Shown one piece after another: positions 11,342-21,988 of a stretch of DNA of 64,000 nucleotides. The DNA is from Lindgomyces ingoldianus (Eukaryota > Ascomycota > Dothideomycetes > Pleosporales > Lindgomycetaceae). Positions within the stretch are counted from its first letter, which is position 1. Every line of letters starts with the position of its first letter. Under the pieces are notes generated by a model. The model saw only the letters and a program-made list of their open reading frames with translations. It made no database searches and was not told the origin of the DNA. The DNA lies in NCBI RefSeq assembly GCF_010093535.1, contig NW_022985218.1, positions 52,491 to 116,490 on the forward strand, in the 5' to 3' direction. The translations under genes were made by a program, and so were the position numbers.

Positions 11342-14157
11342 ACGTAGTACGTTACGTTTAAGCTTTTTTCTGCTAGTAACTTCTTAATTTAGTAGTACTT
11401 TTGTACATAAGCAGTAAATTAATTAGCAAGTACATAACATAACAGTAACTTTTTAAAATTTTTATACTTTTGTACTTTTTACAAGAAGTTTTGTTAGTCT
11501 AGGTTAAAATTATTCTAGAAGAAGCTTTTTAGCCTAGATAAAACGCCCTGCTGTTAGTATAGCTTAAATTAATTATCTAGAGCAGCTTAGGCTAAAGCTT
11601 TTTTAAAGGTAGAGACTCCCTAGCTGTATATAACTGCCTTAATAACAATTTAAATTGTATAGCTAGCGCAGCAGATATAGTGTTTAGTAGTAAGAGGTAA
11701 ATAAAGCTTCTTAGCTAAAGTTATAATAGTCTCTACTTAATGTGTTGTTAGCAACATAGCAAGAGAATTTAAACATAATTTTATTAGCAGAGCTTGCTCT
11801 GCTCCTTTCTATAGACTTTAGTTTTCTTTAGTTAGGGCTTAGCAGCTAAGAATTACTGCTTTTAGCCTTTTTAAGCTTATGTAAGCATAAAAACAGCAGA
11901 TTCTTAGATAATTATTTTCTACGCAAAAACTAAAACCTTACTACGCGTGTTGTCTAATACCTATCTAATACCTTCTACTATAACCTACAACATAGTACTT
12001 TTGCTATTTAACGCTAATAAACCTTTCTTACTTTATAATAATTATTATTACCCTATAAATCTATAGAGAGATAAGACATTTCTTTAATAAAAAGTTTAAT
12101 GTGCGCTCTATAATACATAAATCTAGGCAAAGAAGCGCCCTACTTAGGGCAGCCCTATACCTTTACTACTAGCTAAGAGGCGCGCTCTTGCTAATATTAT
12201 ATATATTGCAAATAACAGACTACAACTCTATATCCTACTGTTGTCTCCTCTAGTACCCCTATATTGTTATTGTTCTATGCTATTAGACTAGGTAAATAAC
12301 ATGTTTAAAAAAAATAGTAAGTAGAAGACTTTATATTAAAAGTGTTACTAATTAAAAAGTAAGGTTAACATTTATACTATAAATAAAAAACTAGTACATG
12401 TATTACCTTTTATAAACTTTAGCTTATTAAGCTCTTTTCTTTATAACATTTTTATATAACAGACGCCTTAATAATCTCTTTAATATAAAATTTTTAACTT
12501 ATTAGGCAACTTTTTTAATATACTACCTGTGCTATTTACTCTAATTAGTTTAAGTATATAATGTACCTAAAAGCTACTATTAACATAGAGAAGGTTTTAG
12601 TCTACACTCTCTTAGTTATAAAAAGCAGGTATAAATAAAAACAACTTTAGTAATAGTTTAAATAAGAATATTAACATAGATATCTTTCTAAACACTAAGC
12701 ACTATGCGTATAATTTTCTATCTACACCTATACTTATAAATTTTAATAATATTAAATTTCTTAAAAACTAGGCTATACTAGAAGTTAATAAAGGCTATAT
12801 TAATAACTTTTATAAAGGTCTACTTAATATTAAGTTAGATACATGCACTACTTATAATTAAAAGTAGTTTAATATAAGATTAAATTAATAAAGTACTTAT
12901 AAAAAGTGCGCTACTAATTTACTTAAATATAGACATAAAAGGAAATTTATTTTACTTTAAAAAAATATAAATAACTTTAATCTTAGCTTTTTACTAAACT
13001 TTTTTAAGTTAACTACTACTAAAGAGTAACTACTAGCATGTGTACACATTAATATAATAAACCTTTTTGCTAGAGTAAGTAAGCACTTTATGCATTATAA
13101 ATAACTACTAAGTCCTTTATTATAACTTTAATAGAATGTAAGTGCTAATGTATTAGTATTAAATAAAGTATTAGACTTATTAATTTATAGGCACTTAGCT
13201 AGCTGCTATTTATAGCAAGCGCATTACTATCTAGGCTTAAGATGTGCAGCTTGTTATTTACATTACTTAGAATTTTAGCTAGTACTTTAACTTTACTAAT
13301 AAGTACTTGTGTAGATAGACCTACTAAGAGGTGTTTTCTTATATAGCATTTATAAGTATATAGGTCTTTATGTAAAATTTATAAGAATATAGTTTATAAG
13401 TTTTAGTCTATAAACTACCTTTTATTATTTACTCTGCTTATAGTCTTCTTCTATAGGCTTCTTCTAATGCAGTCTTCTTCTCTACAAAGAGTTTAATAAG
13501 TGACTTAAAACAAGCTCTGCTTATGCATTTATTTATAAACTGTTATAGTATGTTAGTCTTTAAGCATCTTAACAATCTCTAGCGCTTAATTCTCTCTAGT
13601 GTAGTCTCTGTATAGATTATTAAAGCTAATAAGGAAGTCTTTATGCTAGTATTTAGCATCTATGTAAAGGATGTTAGTGTTGTAGTTTTATACTAAAAAA
13701 ATAAGCTACTACCCCTAGGTAGAATAAGTAGTTTAGAGAAGTCTATATATTAACACTTAGTGCAATTTTACTATAGGCTAATCTTAGTATTATTTAAATC
13801 TCCTACTTCTAGCGCACTAGACTGTTCTAGATATAGGTTAAGAGTGTAGTGTAGGAAGATAGTATAGCGTTAAAAAGGTTAGCGCAGTTTTAAGTAAGTA
13901 CCCTGTAGGTTTTAGCTAAAGATGCGTTTTTAAAGGTTTAATCTTAAGAAATAACCTAGTCTATTACTGCAGCTTAAAAAGCTTCCTCCTGCTAGGCCCT
14001 ATAAACAGGAGGGAAATCTCCTAAAATATAACCTCTCTAACCTGTACTATAGTACGTACTTAGCAATTCACTGTACAAAAGTTACGTCTCACATTTTGAC
14101 TACGTTTGTACGCCTCACGTGATTACTACGTTCACGTAGTTACGTTACGTACTACGG

Positions 14158-14173
14158 ACTGTTGGCCACGCTG
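14158..14173 (-). repeat. Right terminal inverted repeat of hAT element
   Basis: The sequence ACTGTTGGCCACGCTG is the exact reverse complement of the left end at 11326-11341. It is followed by the second copy of the 8-bp target duplication. Confidence 0.85.
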
Positions 14174-14181
14174 GTCGGCGG

Positions 14182-14835
14182 CGGTACAGCATAGGGCTAC
14201 GTCGGTGGGATCACCCGCGAGCCGGCGGGCAAGCGATCACGTACGAAAGCCCTGTCGCGTGCCCGTCCTTACCTTGCTCATTTTGAATCCCGCTTGATGG
14301 AAACTTGGGAGATCTCAGCCTTGAATCGCCACTATCCTGCGTTGTTAATTAACCCACAGCTGAGGTCGTGTGCGAAGAAGTGAAAAGTTCAACTTCAAAT
14401 CTGACCTTTAAACATCGTACATGTGGGCTCATCCAGTGATATCAATAAGGGATTGCTAACAGTGAAAGGCGCTGAGCTTCCAAGTTTAGCAAACAAGCAT
14501 ACCTTTCGCAATGTTGAATGTAAAATACTGGCGAAACATTCCCAGCTGCATATACCATCTCTGGAGAGACACAGGAGGAACGAAGGCATAAAGAGGAGCA
14601 GTTCAAAGTAGAGCCTTGAGTTTCATCAATCGGGACGCAGGCTATCGTCGAATGGAAACCAAGCTAGAGAAATGGTTAGAGGAGCAGACCTGGATGCTTT
14701 ATCTCGTTTCAAACTGCGAAGACAATCTAACTATTGGACAATATTCTATTGTGGACTGTACTTAGACACGTTAATAATCAGACCCTGCTTTTCTTAATCG
14801 TTGTTCCAAATCATGCAGCCCCTCTTCATTCTTGT
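14182..14835. other. Spacer between two hAT-like elements
   Basis: No gene is supported. Two overlapping short open frames at 14395-14611, one on each strand, have no recognisable domain. Confidence 0.4.
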
Positions 14836-14843
14836 CTTACTAT

Positions 14844-15305
14844 CAGGGTTCCCAATGGGGCGTACTACTATCCGTACAAAGTGGGCCGTACCGGTCACGT
14901 GCTTAGTATGAACGTACCGAGTTTGTGAGCCGTACCGTACGTTTAATGAAGCTCCAAGTACAGTACGTAGTACAGATTTTATTACCCTTTTAAGAGGGTT
15001 GTATAGGAATTTTAGGGGAGTAAGAGGGCTCTTACTTTCTGCAGCCTAGGTGAGAGACTGCGCAAAACAGACAACAGAGGTACTTAATTAATTAGATGAG
15101 GCCTGTAAGTATCTGAGGTTGTTTAACTCGAGTACGGCGTACTTCAACTAAACCGTACTACTCGTACAGATCACGTGAGCCGTAACAGTTACCATACGTA
15201 CACTTCCCTCTCATCCTACCTCCCGTACGAACGTACACAAAATCTCACGCGTATAGGTATCAAAATCGCCTAATCGTATAGTAATACGGCTTGTTGGAAG
15301 TGCTG
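14844..15305. mobile_element. hAT-like miniature element (462 bp)
   Basis: The element starts CAGGGTTCCCAA and ends TTGGAAGTGCTG. Reading both ends inward, about 22 of the first 31 bases match, including a shared CGTAYTACTATMCG block. It is flanked by a perfect 8-bp direct repeat, CTTACTAT, at 14836-14843 and 15306-15313. Subterminal regions carry repeated GTAC/CGTAC motifs and two TCACGTG steps, as in non-autonomous hAT elements. There is no coding capacity. The terminal repeats are imperfect, so it is old or slightly mutated; the target duplication is the stronger evidence. Confidence 0.75.
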
Positions 15306-15313
15306 CTTACTAT

Positions 15314-15790
15314 TGACTATTAGCTAATGTGCATTATAAAAACGGCAAGGCGGAGGTTGAGTACCCTTTGCCCACCCAATCAACAAACGCCAGGCGCCAG
15401 GCCAAGAAGGTCAAACAAACTGAAAAAAAAAAGGATTTATTTTCTACAATTTGATAGTCAGTTGCAGCTGCAGTGACACTATCCCTCACAATGCATTCAA
15501 CTTCTCCACCCAGATGTATTAGAGTACGCATATTTCTATGCTCCTTTTTGTCAGTATCTGCCGTCCTGATAAAACCATTCCAACGTATGTGCAATTCTTA
15601 GCACTATGATCTTCTTAACTCGGAATTTCAAAATCCATTGGAGGTGTGGTATGTAATCTAGCTCCCATACAGTGCTTCTTTCTTAGACATATTAGAGCGT
15701 GAATACCCAATTATCCATATGATTACCATTCTCGTCCCATTACTGCATGCACAAAACGACTCCCGAAGCATCAGACTCTGCATCATCAGC
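15314..15790. other. Intergenic, 3' side of the 15791 gene
   Basis: No gene is supported. A minus-strand open frame at 15334-15594 lacks any domain pattern. Confidence 0.4.
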
Positions 15791-17878
15791 TTACCGGCCA
15801 ATACGACCTCTCCTCACTCCCTTCGCCTGAGCAAACCGCCTTGTACCTGATGCAGCTCCAGGAGGGCCACCGTTTGATTGGAATGCGAAAATATTAGCGG
15901 GAGCGTTTGGTGGATTGACTCCCGCTGACGCAGTTCCGGGTGTACCGCTGCTGCCGAAGTTGGCGAGATTTACTTGCCCATTCTGCGTGTTGAAGCCACT
16001 GAAGTTAGAAGAGGTTGCAGGCGCATTTGACGTACTAAAGCCACTGAAGCCAAAGGGAGTTGTGGGCCCATTCGGCGCGTTGAGAGTGCTTGGGCCACCT
16101 AATAGATTTCCTGAACCACTGAATGCATTTCCAGAGTGACTAGATCCCTGCTCAGTACCACCGAATGGATTCGTAGGACCACCAGTTACATGTCCAGAAA
16201 CTCCCAGTGCAGTTCCAGGTCTCTCGAAAATATTTCTACTGTTAGCGAATGCGTTCGGGCCCTCGGGAGCATTTTGGGGAGGAGTACTGAAGGTAGGGCT
16301 TTGATTGGGGTTGTCGTTGGTGAATGGGCAGGTTTGGAAGCCTAGGAATGGTGGTGTTGGCGCGCTGAATGGCCTGCCATTGATTGAGGATTCGTTCTCT
16401 GCGACCGTCAAGGTACCACCAGGCACGAAGTCCGGTGCAAGGAACGGCGGCCTAGGGGTTGAGGCGTTGCCAACATTCTGGGTAGTGATTGAAGGAACCA
16501 TCGAAGATCCGGGAATCGGCTTAGGTGTTGAGGTGTGACTAGCACTGGCCAAGGAATTATTCGTCAGCGCAGGGTGGTTCTGCTTGGGAGTTAAGATATG
16601 TTTGAAGACGCCAGCGGTCTTGTCGATGTCACTCTCCTCGTCCTTTTCTAAGTCCTCGAGTTCCTCATCGACCTCTCCATCGCTCAGGTCGGCCACCCTG
16701 TCGTGAACTGACATCTTACCACTTGAGCGAGAGGGATTGTTGGGAAATGAGGTTTGCCCGTGCCTGCCATAGCTGCGCATACCGTTACCTTGCGCATTTA
16801 TTGTTGATATTCCAGCGCCAGCACGACTAAGGTTGAGACTTGGCCTCTGACGGTTCAGCGCGTCTTCCATGGCTGGAGTTAGAGAACGGGTACCTCGATC
16901 CTCATGCACGATTGTCTTCTTATCCTCTGGAGTGGATAGCGATTGTACATCGTTAGCTTCATTGCGGTTCTGGATCTCGCCCTCTTCATCTTCGGTCTCG
17001 CCAGAGCTAGAGGATTCGGTGGCGGGCGGTGGAGTTCCCTTTCTCTCACTCCACTGCAAACTAGCAAAGTGATTTGCCTTGCGATCTTGTCCATAGCTCA
17101 TCCCTTTGAATACAACTAGGGCTGCTTCTTGTACTTCTGCCGCTTTCCTGGCTCTCCTCACCATTCTGGCTGACTTTGAGGAATTGAATCCTTCCTGGAG
17201 CCCACAGTCCTTCTTTCGCTCTTCACCTAGTGCCTTCAATCGCGGATGTGAATCCATGAACTCCGTCAACTCCTTGCTCAACTTGTTCTCATGGGCCAAA
17301 TTTAGCAGTTGGTAGAGCATAGCGTGGATATACTCGCCGGCATGAGGGCATCGATAGGGACCGACCGGCCAAGGTGGGCTGTTGATCTTCTCCTTATTGA
17401 AGATATCCTCCTCGAAGGTATACCAAATCCAGCCGACATTCTCTTCGCTCAAGGCGACCTGCTTTAGCGAACTCCATAGTTTCTCCAGCGCTTCATCCCC
17501 CTCGGATTTCATCCCGAACAGGGTGAAGACACGGTGCATCTCGATACACGCAATCGGATTGTATGCGTACCATACGCTAATATTCCCACCATGTGTGGCC
17601 GCATGCGCGATCCCGCTAACAACGGTATCTGCAGCGTTCTCATCGACCGATCCAGCAGGTAGTACGATTTTGTCTCCAAAGGGATCCTCTAGATAATTCT
17701 CAAGTGCTGGTGCAAAATGCACGAGACTGCGCTTGTGAATGCTCTTGCCAAGCGGCGTGTATCCACCTTCCAAGTAGACTTTAGTCGACGAATCTTCGCT
17801 GATGTTGCGCCGCCAAGTTGAAGGCATCGGAGCATACTTGGCCTCCGTAGTCGCCCGCTCCGATGTGTCTGAAGACAT
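15791..17878 (-). CDS. Large BTB-like / FG-repeat-like protein
   Basis: A single exon encodes 695 aa from the ATG at 17878. Residues about 30-170 look like a divergent BTB/POZ fold (KVYLEGGYTPLGKSIHKRSL, then DKIVLPAGSVD, then a helical EALEKLWSSL). A basic linker around 240-255 (RMVRRARKAAE) follows, then a long disordered acidic and Ser/Pro-rich part. The C-terminal third is rich in Asn, Gly, Phe and Ser with spaced NPFGG, TPFGFSGF, FSGF and IFAFQS motifs. These resemble the FG repeats of nucleoporins, so a nuclear pore or transport-related role is possible but unproven. It ends in basic residues (GVRRGRIGR). The exact family is unknown to me. No introns are needed. Confidence 0.8.
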   Translation of the reverse strand: MSSDTSERATTEAKYAPMPSTWRRNISEDSSTKVYLEGGYTPLGKSIHKRSLVHFAPALENYLEDPFGDKIVLPAGSVDENAADTVVSGIAHAATHGGNISVWYAYNPIACIEMHRVFTLFGMKSEGDEALEKLWSSLKQVALSEENVGWIWYTFEEDIFNKEKINSPPWPVGPYRCPHAGEYIHAMLYQLLNLAHENKLSKELTEFMDSHPRLKALGEERKKDCGLQEGFNSSKSARMVRRARKAAEVQEAALVVFKGMSYGQDRKANHFASLQWSERKGTPPPATESSSSGETEDEEGEIQNRNEANDVQSLSTPEDKKTIVHEDRGTRSLTPAMEDALNRQRPSLNLSRAGAGISTINAQGNGMRSYGRHGQTSFPNNPSRSSGKMSVHDRVADLSDGEVDEELEDLEKDEESDIDKTAGVFKHILTPKQNHPALTNNSLASASHTSTPKPIPGSSMVPSITTQNVGNASTPRPPFLAPDFVPGGTLTVAENESSINGRPFSAPTPPFLGFQTCPFTNDNPNQSPTFSTPPQNAPEGPNAFANSRNIFERPGTALGVSGHVTGGPTNPFGGTEQGSSHSGNAFSGSGNLLGGPSTLNAPNGPTTPFGFSGFSTSNAPATSSNFSGFNTQNGQVNLANFGSSGTPGTASAGVNPPNAPANIFAFQSNGGPPGAASGTRRFAQAKGVRRGRIGR

Positions 17879-18691
17879 TCCAAGGCTGCTTTGGTGGTGC
17901 GACGTGGGTGCGGGAGTTTAAGGCGGGGTTGTTGTTTTAGCGAGATCAGACATGGTCTAAAAGATTGCCTTGAAATAGGCGCATTGAAAGGACCACCTTT
18001 CTAGCGAGTGTAATATTGCGAACCTTGCTCACTGACAATAGGTAGTCTATTATCCCACCACAACGCGGCTACCTAGCCAGGTTCGCTGCGGCGTACTCAC
18101 GTGATTGGCCCTTTCACTCCTAAGCGGGCCCACGTCTTGGTGCTTCCTAGCGACGTAACACAATGATGAAATACGTCGCAACTTTTCATAATTAGACTTA
18201 CAGCTAGGAGAGTTCGTGCCACTCCGCCCCCAATTAAAGGCTCTCCAGATTGGTAATTCGCCACCAACCACGCAAGATGTCCAATATATTATTGTTTCCG
18301 CCGTCCTCAACTCTTCCAAGTATCTACTCCCCTCCCTACGCCAAGTTCGCCGCTCCCGGGGCTGACGCGCCCTCCACACTCCCTCCGAGACTTCTCCTCA
18401 CCATGGTCCATTTCACCCCCGAAACGCGAGAACGGATTCTTCCAACGCCGACCGAACCTGCCCCGCTCTGTCCGTCAGATATCTCCCCGAACGCCATACA
18501 AAGGCCTCAATTTCCAAGTCTACATCCATACAGAAGCGTTAGGCTGTATTCTTAATCGGATGCTCCATCTTTCTAGCCTCGTTCAACTATCATCATGCTT
18601 CAAACTTCCACCGACCGTTCCAACATCTTTCGTGATTCTCAAAGCATGGAAGATACTGGAGTTGCCATCAGAAGGCATTCAAACTCTGTGA
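17879..18691. other. Intergenic, 5' side of the 15791-17878 gene
   Basis: It contains the promoter of the minus-strand gene. Open frames on both strands (18050-18379, 18250-18555) are unlike known proteins and overlap each other. Confidence 0.4.
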
Positions 18692-19252
18692 AATCATCTC
18701 TTCTACAGCATCTCACTAGTGTCAGTGACTTTCCCCGAGATACGGTTACTGATGAAGGAGATGGCAGACGATGCTGATACTATCATCGAGCTAGTCCACA
18801 ACATCATCCGTGGCTTCTTGGAGACAGAATATTCCTCATATAGCCAAGGCCTCATCAGGACCTTCGTCAAAAGTGATGAAGTACTTACGAGCCAAGTCGT
18901 CCGCATACAACAAACGTATGGCACCGATATCTTGGAGGAGAGGATTATTGATTCCACACCATTGTTTGCAGCTGCTAAAAATAGTACGCAGATTGGTACG
19001 GGGTCCTGTGCTCCTAATTTCTTTACGGTAGTGGCAAGACTAACATTGTAGGTAGAGGCCATGGAACAAAATCGTACGCGACGAGTTATGGTAAAAGAGG
19101 GGAAAGACCGGGAAAGACAGTGTGCGGCTAAGATGCAACGAAGGCTTCAGCGGTTAAGGTCCGATGAGAGTATCCGATCAGTCGACACGGTTATTCAAGC
19201 TCCGAAATTGGAGGGAGCACGGGGAGCAATAGTGGCATGGCCTGACCTCTGA
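18692..19252 (+). CDS. Possible small gene, family unknown
   Basis: The frame is open from 18692 to a TAG at 19049. It encodes a helical protein with FPEIRLLMKEMADDADTIIE and GLIRTFVKSDEVLTSQVVRI. The same frame reopens after the stop with MEQNRTRRVMVKEGKDRERQ to 19252. A GTACGG...CTAAC...TGTAG segment (56 nt) just before 19056 looks like an intron but would change frame. The 5' exon is not resolved; an acceptor near 18706 or 18724 is likely. The codon pattern favours the plus strand over the antisense frame at 18703-19062. It may be a real gene of unknown function or a relic. Confidence 0.35.
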
Positions 19253-20345
19253 GCAGCCGCAACCGATGCACATACTCCGTCTCTATGGAGACCCGAAATG
19301 CACAGAACCCTGTCCTCGTTCCAACTCAATATCTTCTATATTGTCGCCAAACAGAGCACGGAAAATGACAGAGACCGCGCCGGCGAAGCTCGATCAGCAG
19401 GTTTGAATACCGGGCTCTTCATTTAGTCGTCAGATGAACTTTTGCTCCCATTAAAAAACTAAAAACGTGCTAAGGATTAGATTCGAAAGCCGAGCCGCGA
19501 ATGATCGAAGGAGCGGGAGACTCTAAGGAGGAATATAATAGCGGCCAAGATGATGTGAAGTACAGGCCAGAGGCTCCTGCCGCTGAATCGATGTAGAGAG
19601 CGGTGTTCCTAGTGATCAATTTGTTGTTTATTGACGACTGGTATCCCTCCGTTTCCGTGGCTGACGATAGCAAGGCGGAACGAACAATTGTGAAGGGAGG
19701 GGAGAAAGACATTAAATGCTAAAATGGAAGGGGGATTGCAGAATTTGCGCTTTTCAGGCTGTAGTTCAAGAAGGAAGAATTCCGAATGGAAGGGGATAGA
19801 TTGAAGGATATCCTTGGGAACTAATACACAGTAATTTCGGAATCGGATAGACCTCTCTCCCCTTTGTTTGCCTCACCTCTCGCTTCACACCTATCGGAGT
19901 GAAGGTACCAGGATAGGCCGAGCTAAAAGTCAAACCCAACGCCTTGGTGTGTTCAATTCTTCCTTCAGTGAGGCCTCTCCAAATACTGAAGAATCTTCTG
20001 GTGATAGAGGAGAGACGGCAGTACTTCTGTTCGGAAAGAGTGTGTAAATTTGCATCCGGTAAATCAAAGCTTCGTTGATATGGTTCATCGTCTCAAAATC
20101 CGATTGTGGTTTCTGAGACACCAAGGTATCGATTTGATTAAACTTTTGAAGTAGAGCATAGAGACGGCGTCTAGAGGCAGCACAAAATGCAATATAAAAG
20201 GTACAAATCGATGGTCCCTCCAGAATACACTTAATGGCTTTTGTGAAAGTCTTTCCGACACGAAGCGGTTCTCAGGCTTTAGCTACTACTGCCAAACTCC
20301 TAGGTGTTGTATAAGGTCTCAAATACGGCCGGCGTTAAATGAAGG
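19253..20345. other. Intergenic
   Basis: Nothing with domain resemblance is seen. Minus-strand open frames at 19470-19712 and 19930-20124 are short and unsupported. Confidence 0.4.
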
Positions 20346-21988
20346 TCAGGCATCATCCTTCTTCGAGAAGGACATCATCTCCTTAACGCGTTGCTTGATG
20401 GATCGCTTTTCGGTAACGTCGTATAATGGTTTGTGCTCCTCATTGATGTCGTGCTCGTCCTCGTAGTCGACGTGTACGTAAGCTCTTTCAACATCGGCAA
20501 GACCTGTGACGGGTGAGTCTGAGCTTTGGGGAGCCCACAAGTAATATACTGGGAACTCACCTTCAAGCTTCCGCTGCAGGGACTGGCTGACATCGTGAGT
20601 GACCTTGAGTGGAGCTTCTTCATCCATGACAATATCCACCTCCACATAATAGTTTTGTCCGGCATGGTAGGCTCGGCACTGTTGCAGATCAGCCGCTGCG
20701 ATGACAAAAGGGATGGCGATGACAAAACTCGAAACACTCACCGTATCAACTTTCCGGATGCGGTTGTCATGGGTGACGACCAGGTAGATAAGCTTGGAAA
20801 TGAATTCCTTAGGCGCTGACTTGCCCACCAAAAGCCAAACATTGTCGAAAGCATTAGCAGCCCAGGAGACCAATATCAGGACTCCGATGAGGATGGCGCC
20901 GATTGGATCAGCATACCAAGCGACACGAGTCCCAACAATAGACATGGTGAGGCCGAATATATTCACCACGATATCATTTCGGTGATCAATGAAGAAGACG
21001 TGTACGGATGGGTAGCGACGGAAGAGGAAACAGTAGATGCACAAGGAGCCCTTAGAGAATACTAGAACTGTAAGTAAAACCCCGCACTACCTAAAAAAGG
21101 AAACTCACTAGCAACTCCAACAAAAACTAGTGGGATAATATGAAGCTGCTCCGAGTCTTTGGGTCCACCACCGAGGGTACGACCAGATTCGATCTGAACA
21201 CGCATCAGCCATCGTACGATGTTCGGTGGTACGACTGAGGCTTACAATCAATTGGATGGCGACCGTTGTCATCAAACAGCAGAACATGATAATGCCAATT
21301 GTTTCAATACGTGTACGCCCTACAGGATATTTGTAGACGCTTGGCCTTGAGGCCATGCGGGAGGTTGTGAGCATAACCACCGACGAGACAAGATCCATGA
21401 AGGCATCTGCAGCTGTAGCAAACAACGACAGCGAACCCGTTGAAACCGCAGCATACATCTGGATGACAAAAAGGCAGAAGTTCACCGTGAATGAGGCATT
21501 CACAGCAAATTTTACTTTTGGACCATTCTCCAATGTGTCAATGGCGGCTAACCTTTCTTCGTCACCACTCTGGAGAAACTGATCAATGAGGGCGTTCTGC
21601 CTGTTGTAGAATTTCTTCATATGCTTCTTGTTGCCAGCGGGGTGGTCAATCTTCATCTGCCTTTGAGAGATATTAGACCGACGGTGTCGACCAAGGTCGA
21701 GAGGGTCAGAGTCGTTGCTGGCCACCTGGGTGGCCTGCCCATTGGCAGATTCACTGACCGCGTTGCCCTTGAGAGAGACAGGGCAAATGGTGTCCAACTG
21801 CTCATGAGCCGTGACAATGGAATGGCTTGATGACTTGGGTGACGAAGCAGGTAAAGCACCAGCATTGACTGGTGCAAGTGTTTGGTCGGCAGCTGTGTCG
21901 GCCGGCTGAGATGAGGCTAAAAATAAGGGTCAGAGCAGCGGTTCGTGGGAATTGATACCTGAGACTCACGATTAAGTTCGGAAGTCAT
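20346..21988 (-). CDS. Cation diffusion facilitator, manganese-type signature
   Basis: Six exons (21988-21970, 21916-21246, 21193-21109, 21067-20742, 20678-20561, 20503-20346) with GT-AG introns of 53, 52, 41, 63 and 57 nt give 458 aa. After a disordered N-terminus come a basic FYNRQNALIDQFL segment and membrane helices. Helix II carries DAFMD and helix V DHRND. DxxxD in both positions is the Mn-CDF pattern, unlike the HxxxD of zinc transporters. The cytosolic C-terminal domain is intact (YYVEVDIVMDEEAPL, ADVERAYVHVDYE). It should export Mn2+ (or Fe2+) from the cytosol into an organelle in exchange for protons. The 63-nt intron at 20679-20741 is in frame and would add 21 residues if retained. 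The gene is divergent from a ZIP importer. Confidence 0.9.

Larger units (their letters stand above)
11326..14173. mobile_element. Decayed hAT-type DNA transposon (2848 bp)
   Basis: The ends are terminal inverted repeats that both read CAGCGTGGCCAACAGT from the outside inward (11326-11341 and, reversed, 14158-14173). Similarity continues a further 12-15 bases with CGTAGTACGTWACGT motifs. The element is flanked by a perfect 8-bp direct repeat, GTCGGCGG, at 11318-11325 and 14174-14181. An 8-bp duplication plus ends starting CAG is the signature of the hAT superfamily. The interior is extremely AT-rich, dominated by TpA, and has stops in all frames, so no transposase can be read. The pattern fits RIP-like C-to-T mutation. 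Only its edges, rich in ACGT steps, remain near normal composition. Length is close to that of an autonomous hAT element. Confidence 0.85.

Noticed and set aside
18703..19062. Minus-strand open frame of 119 aa
   Set aside because: It is antisense to a plus-strand frame with better protein character, and no start context or domain supports it.
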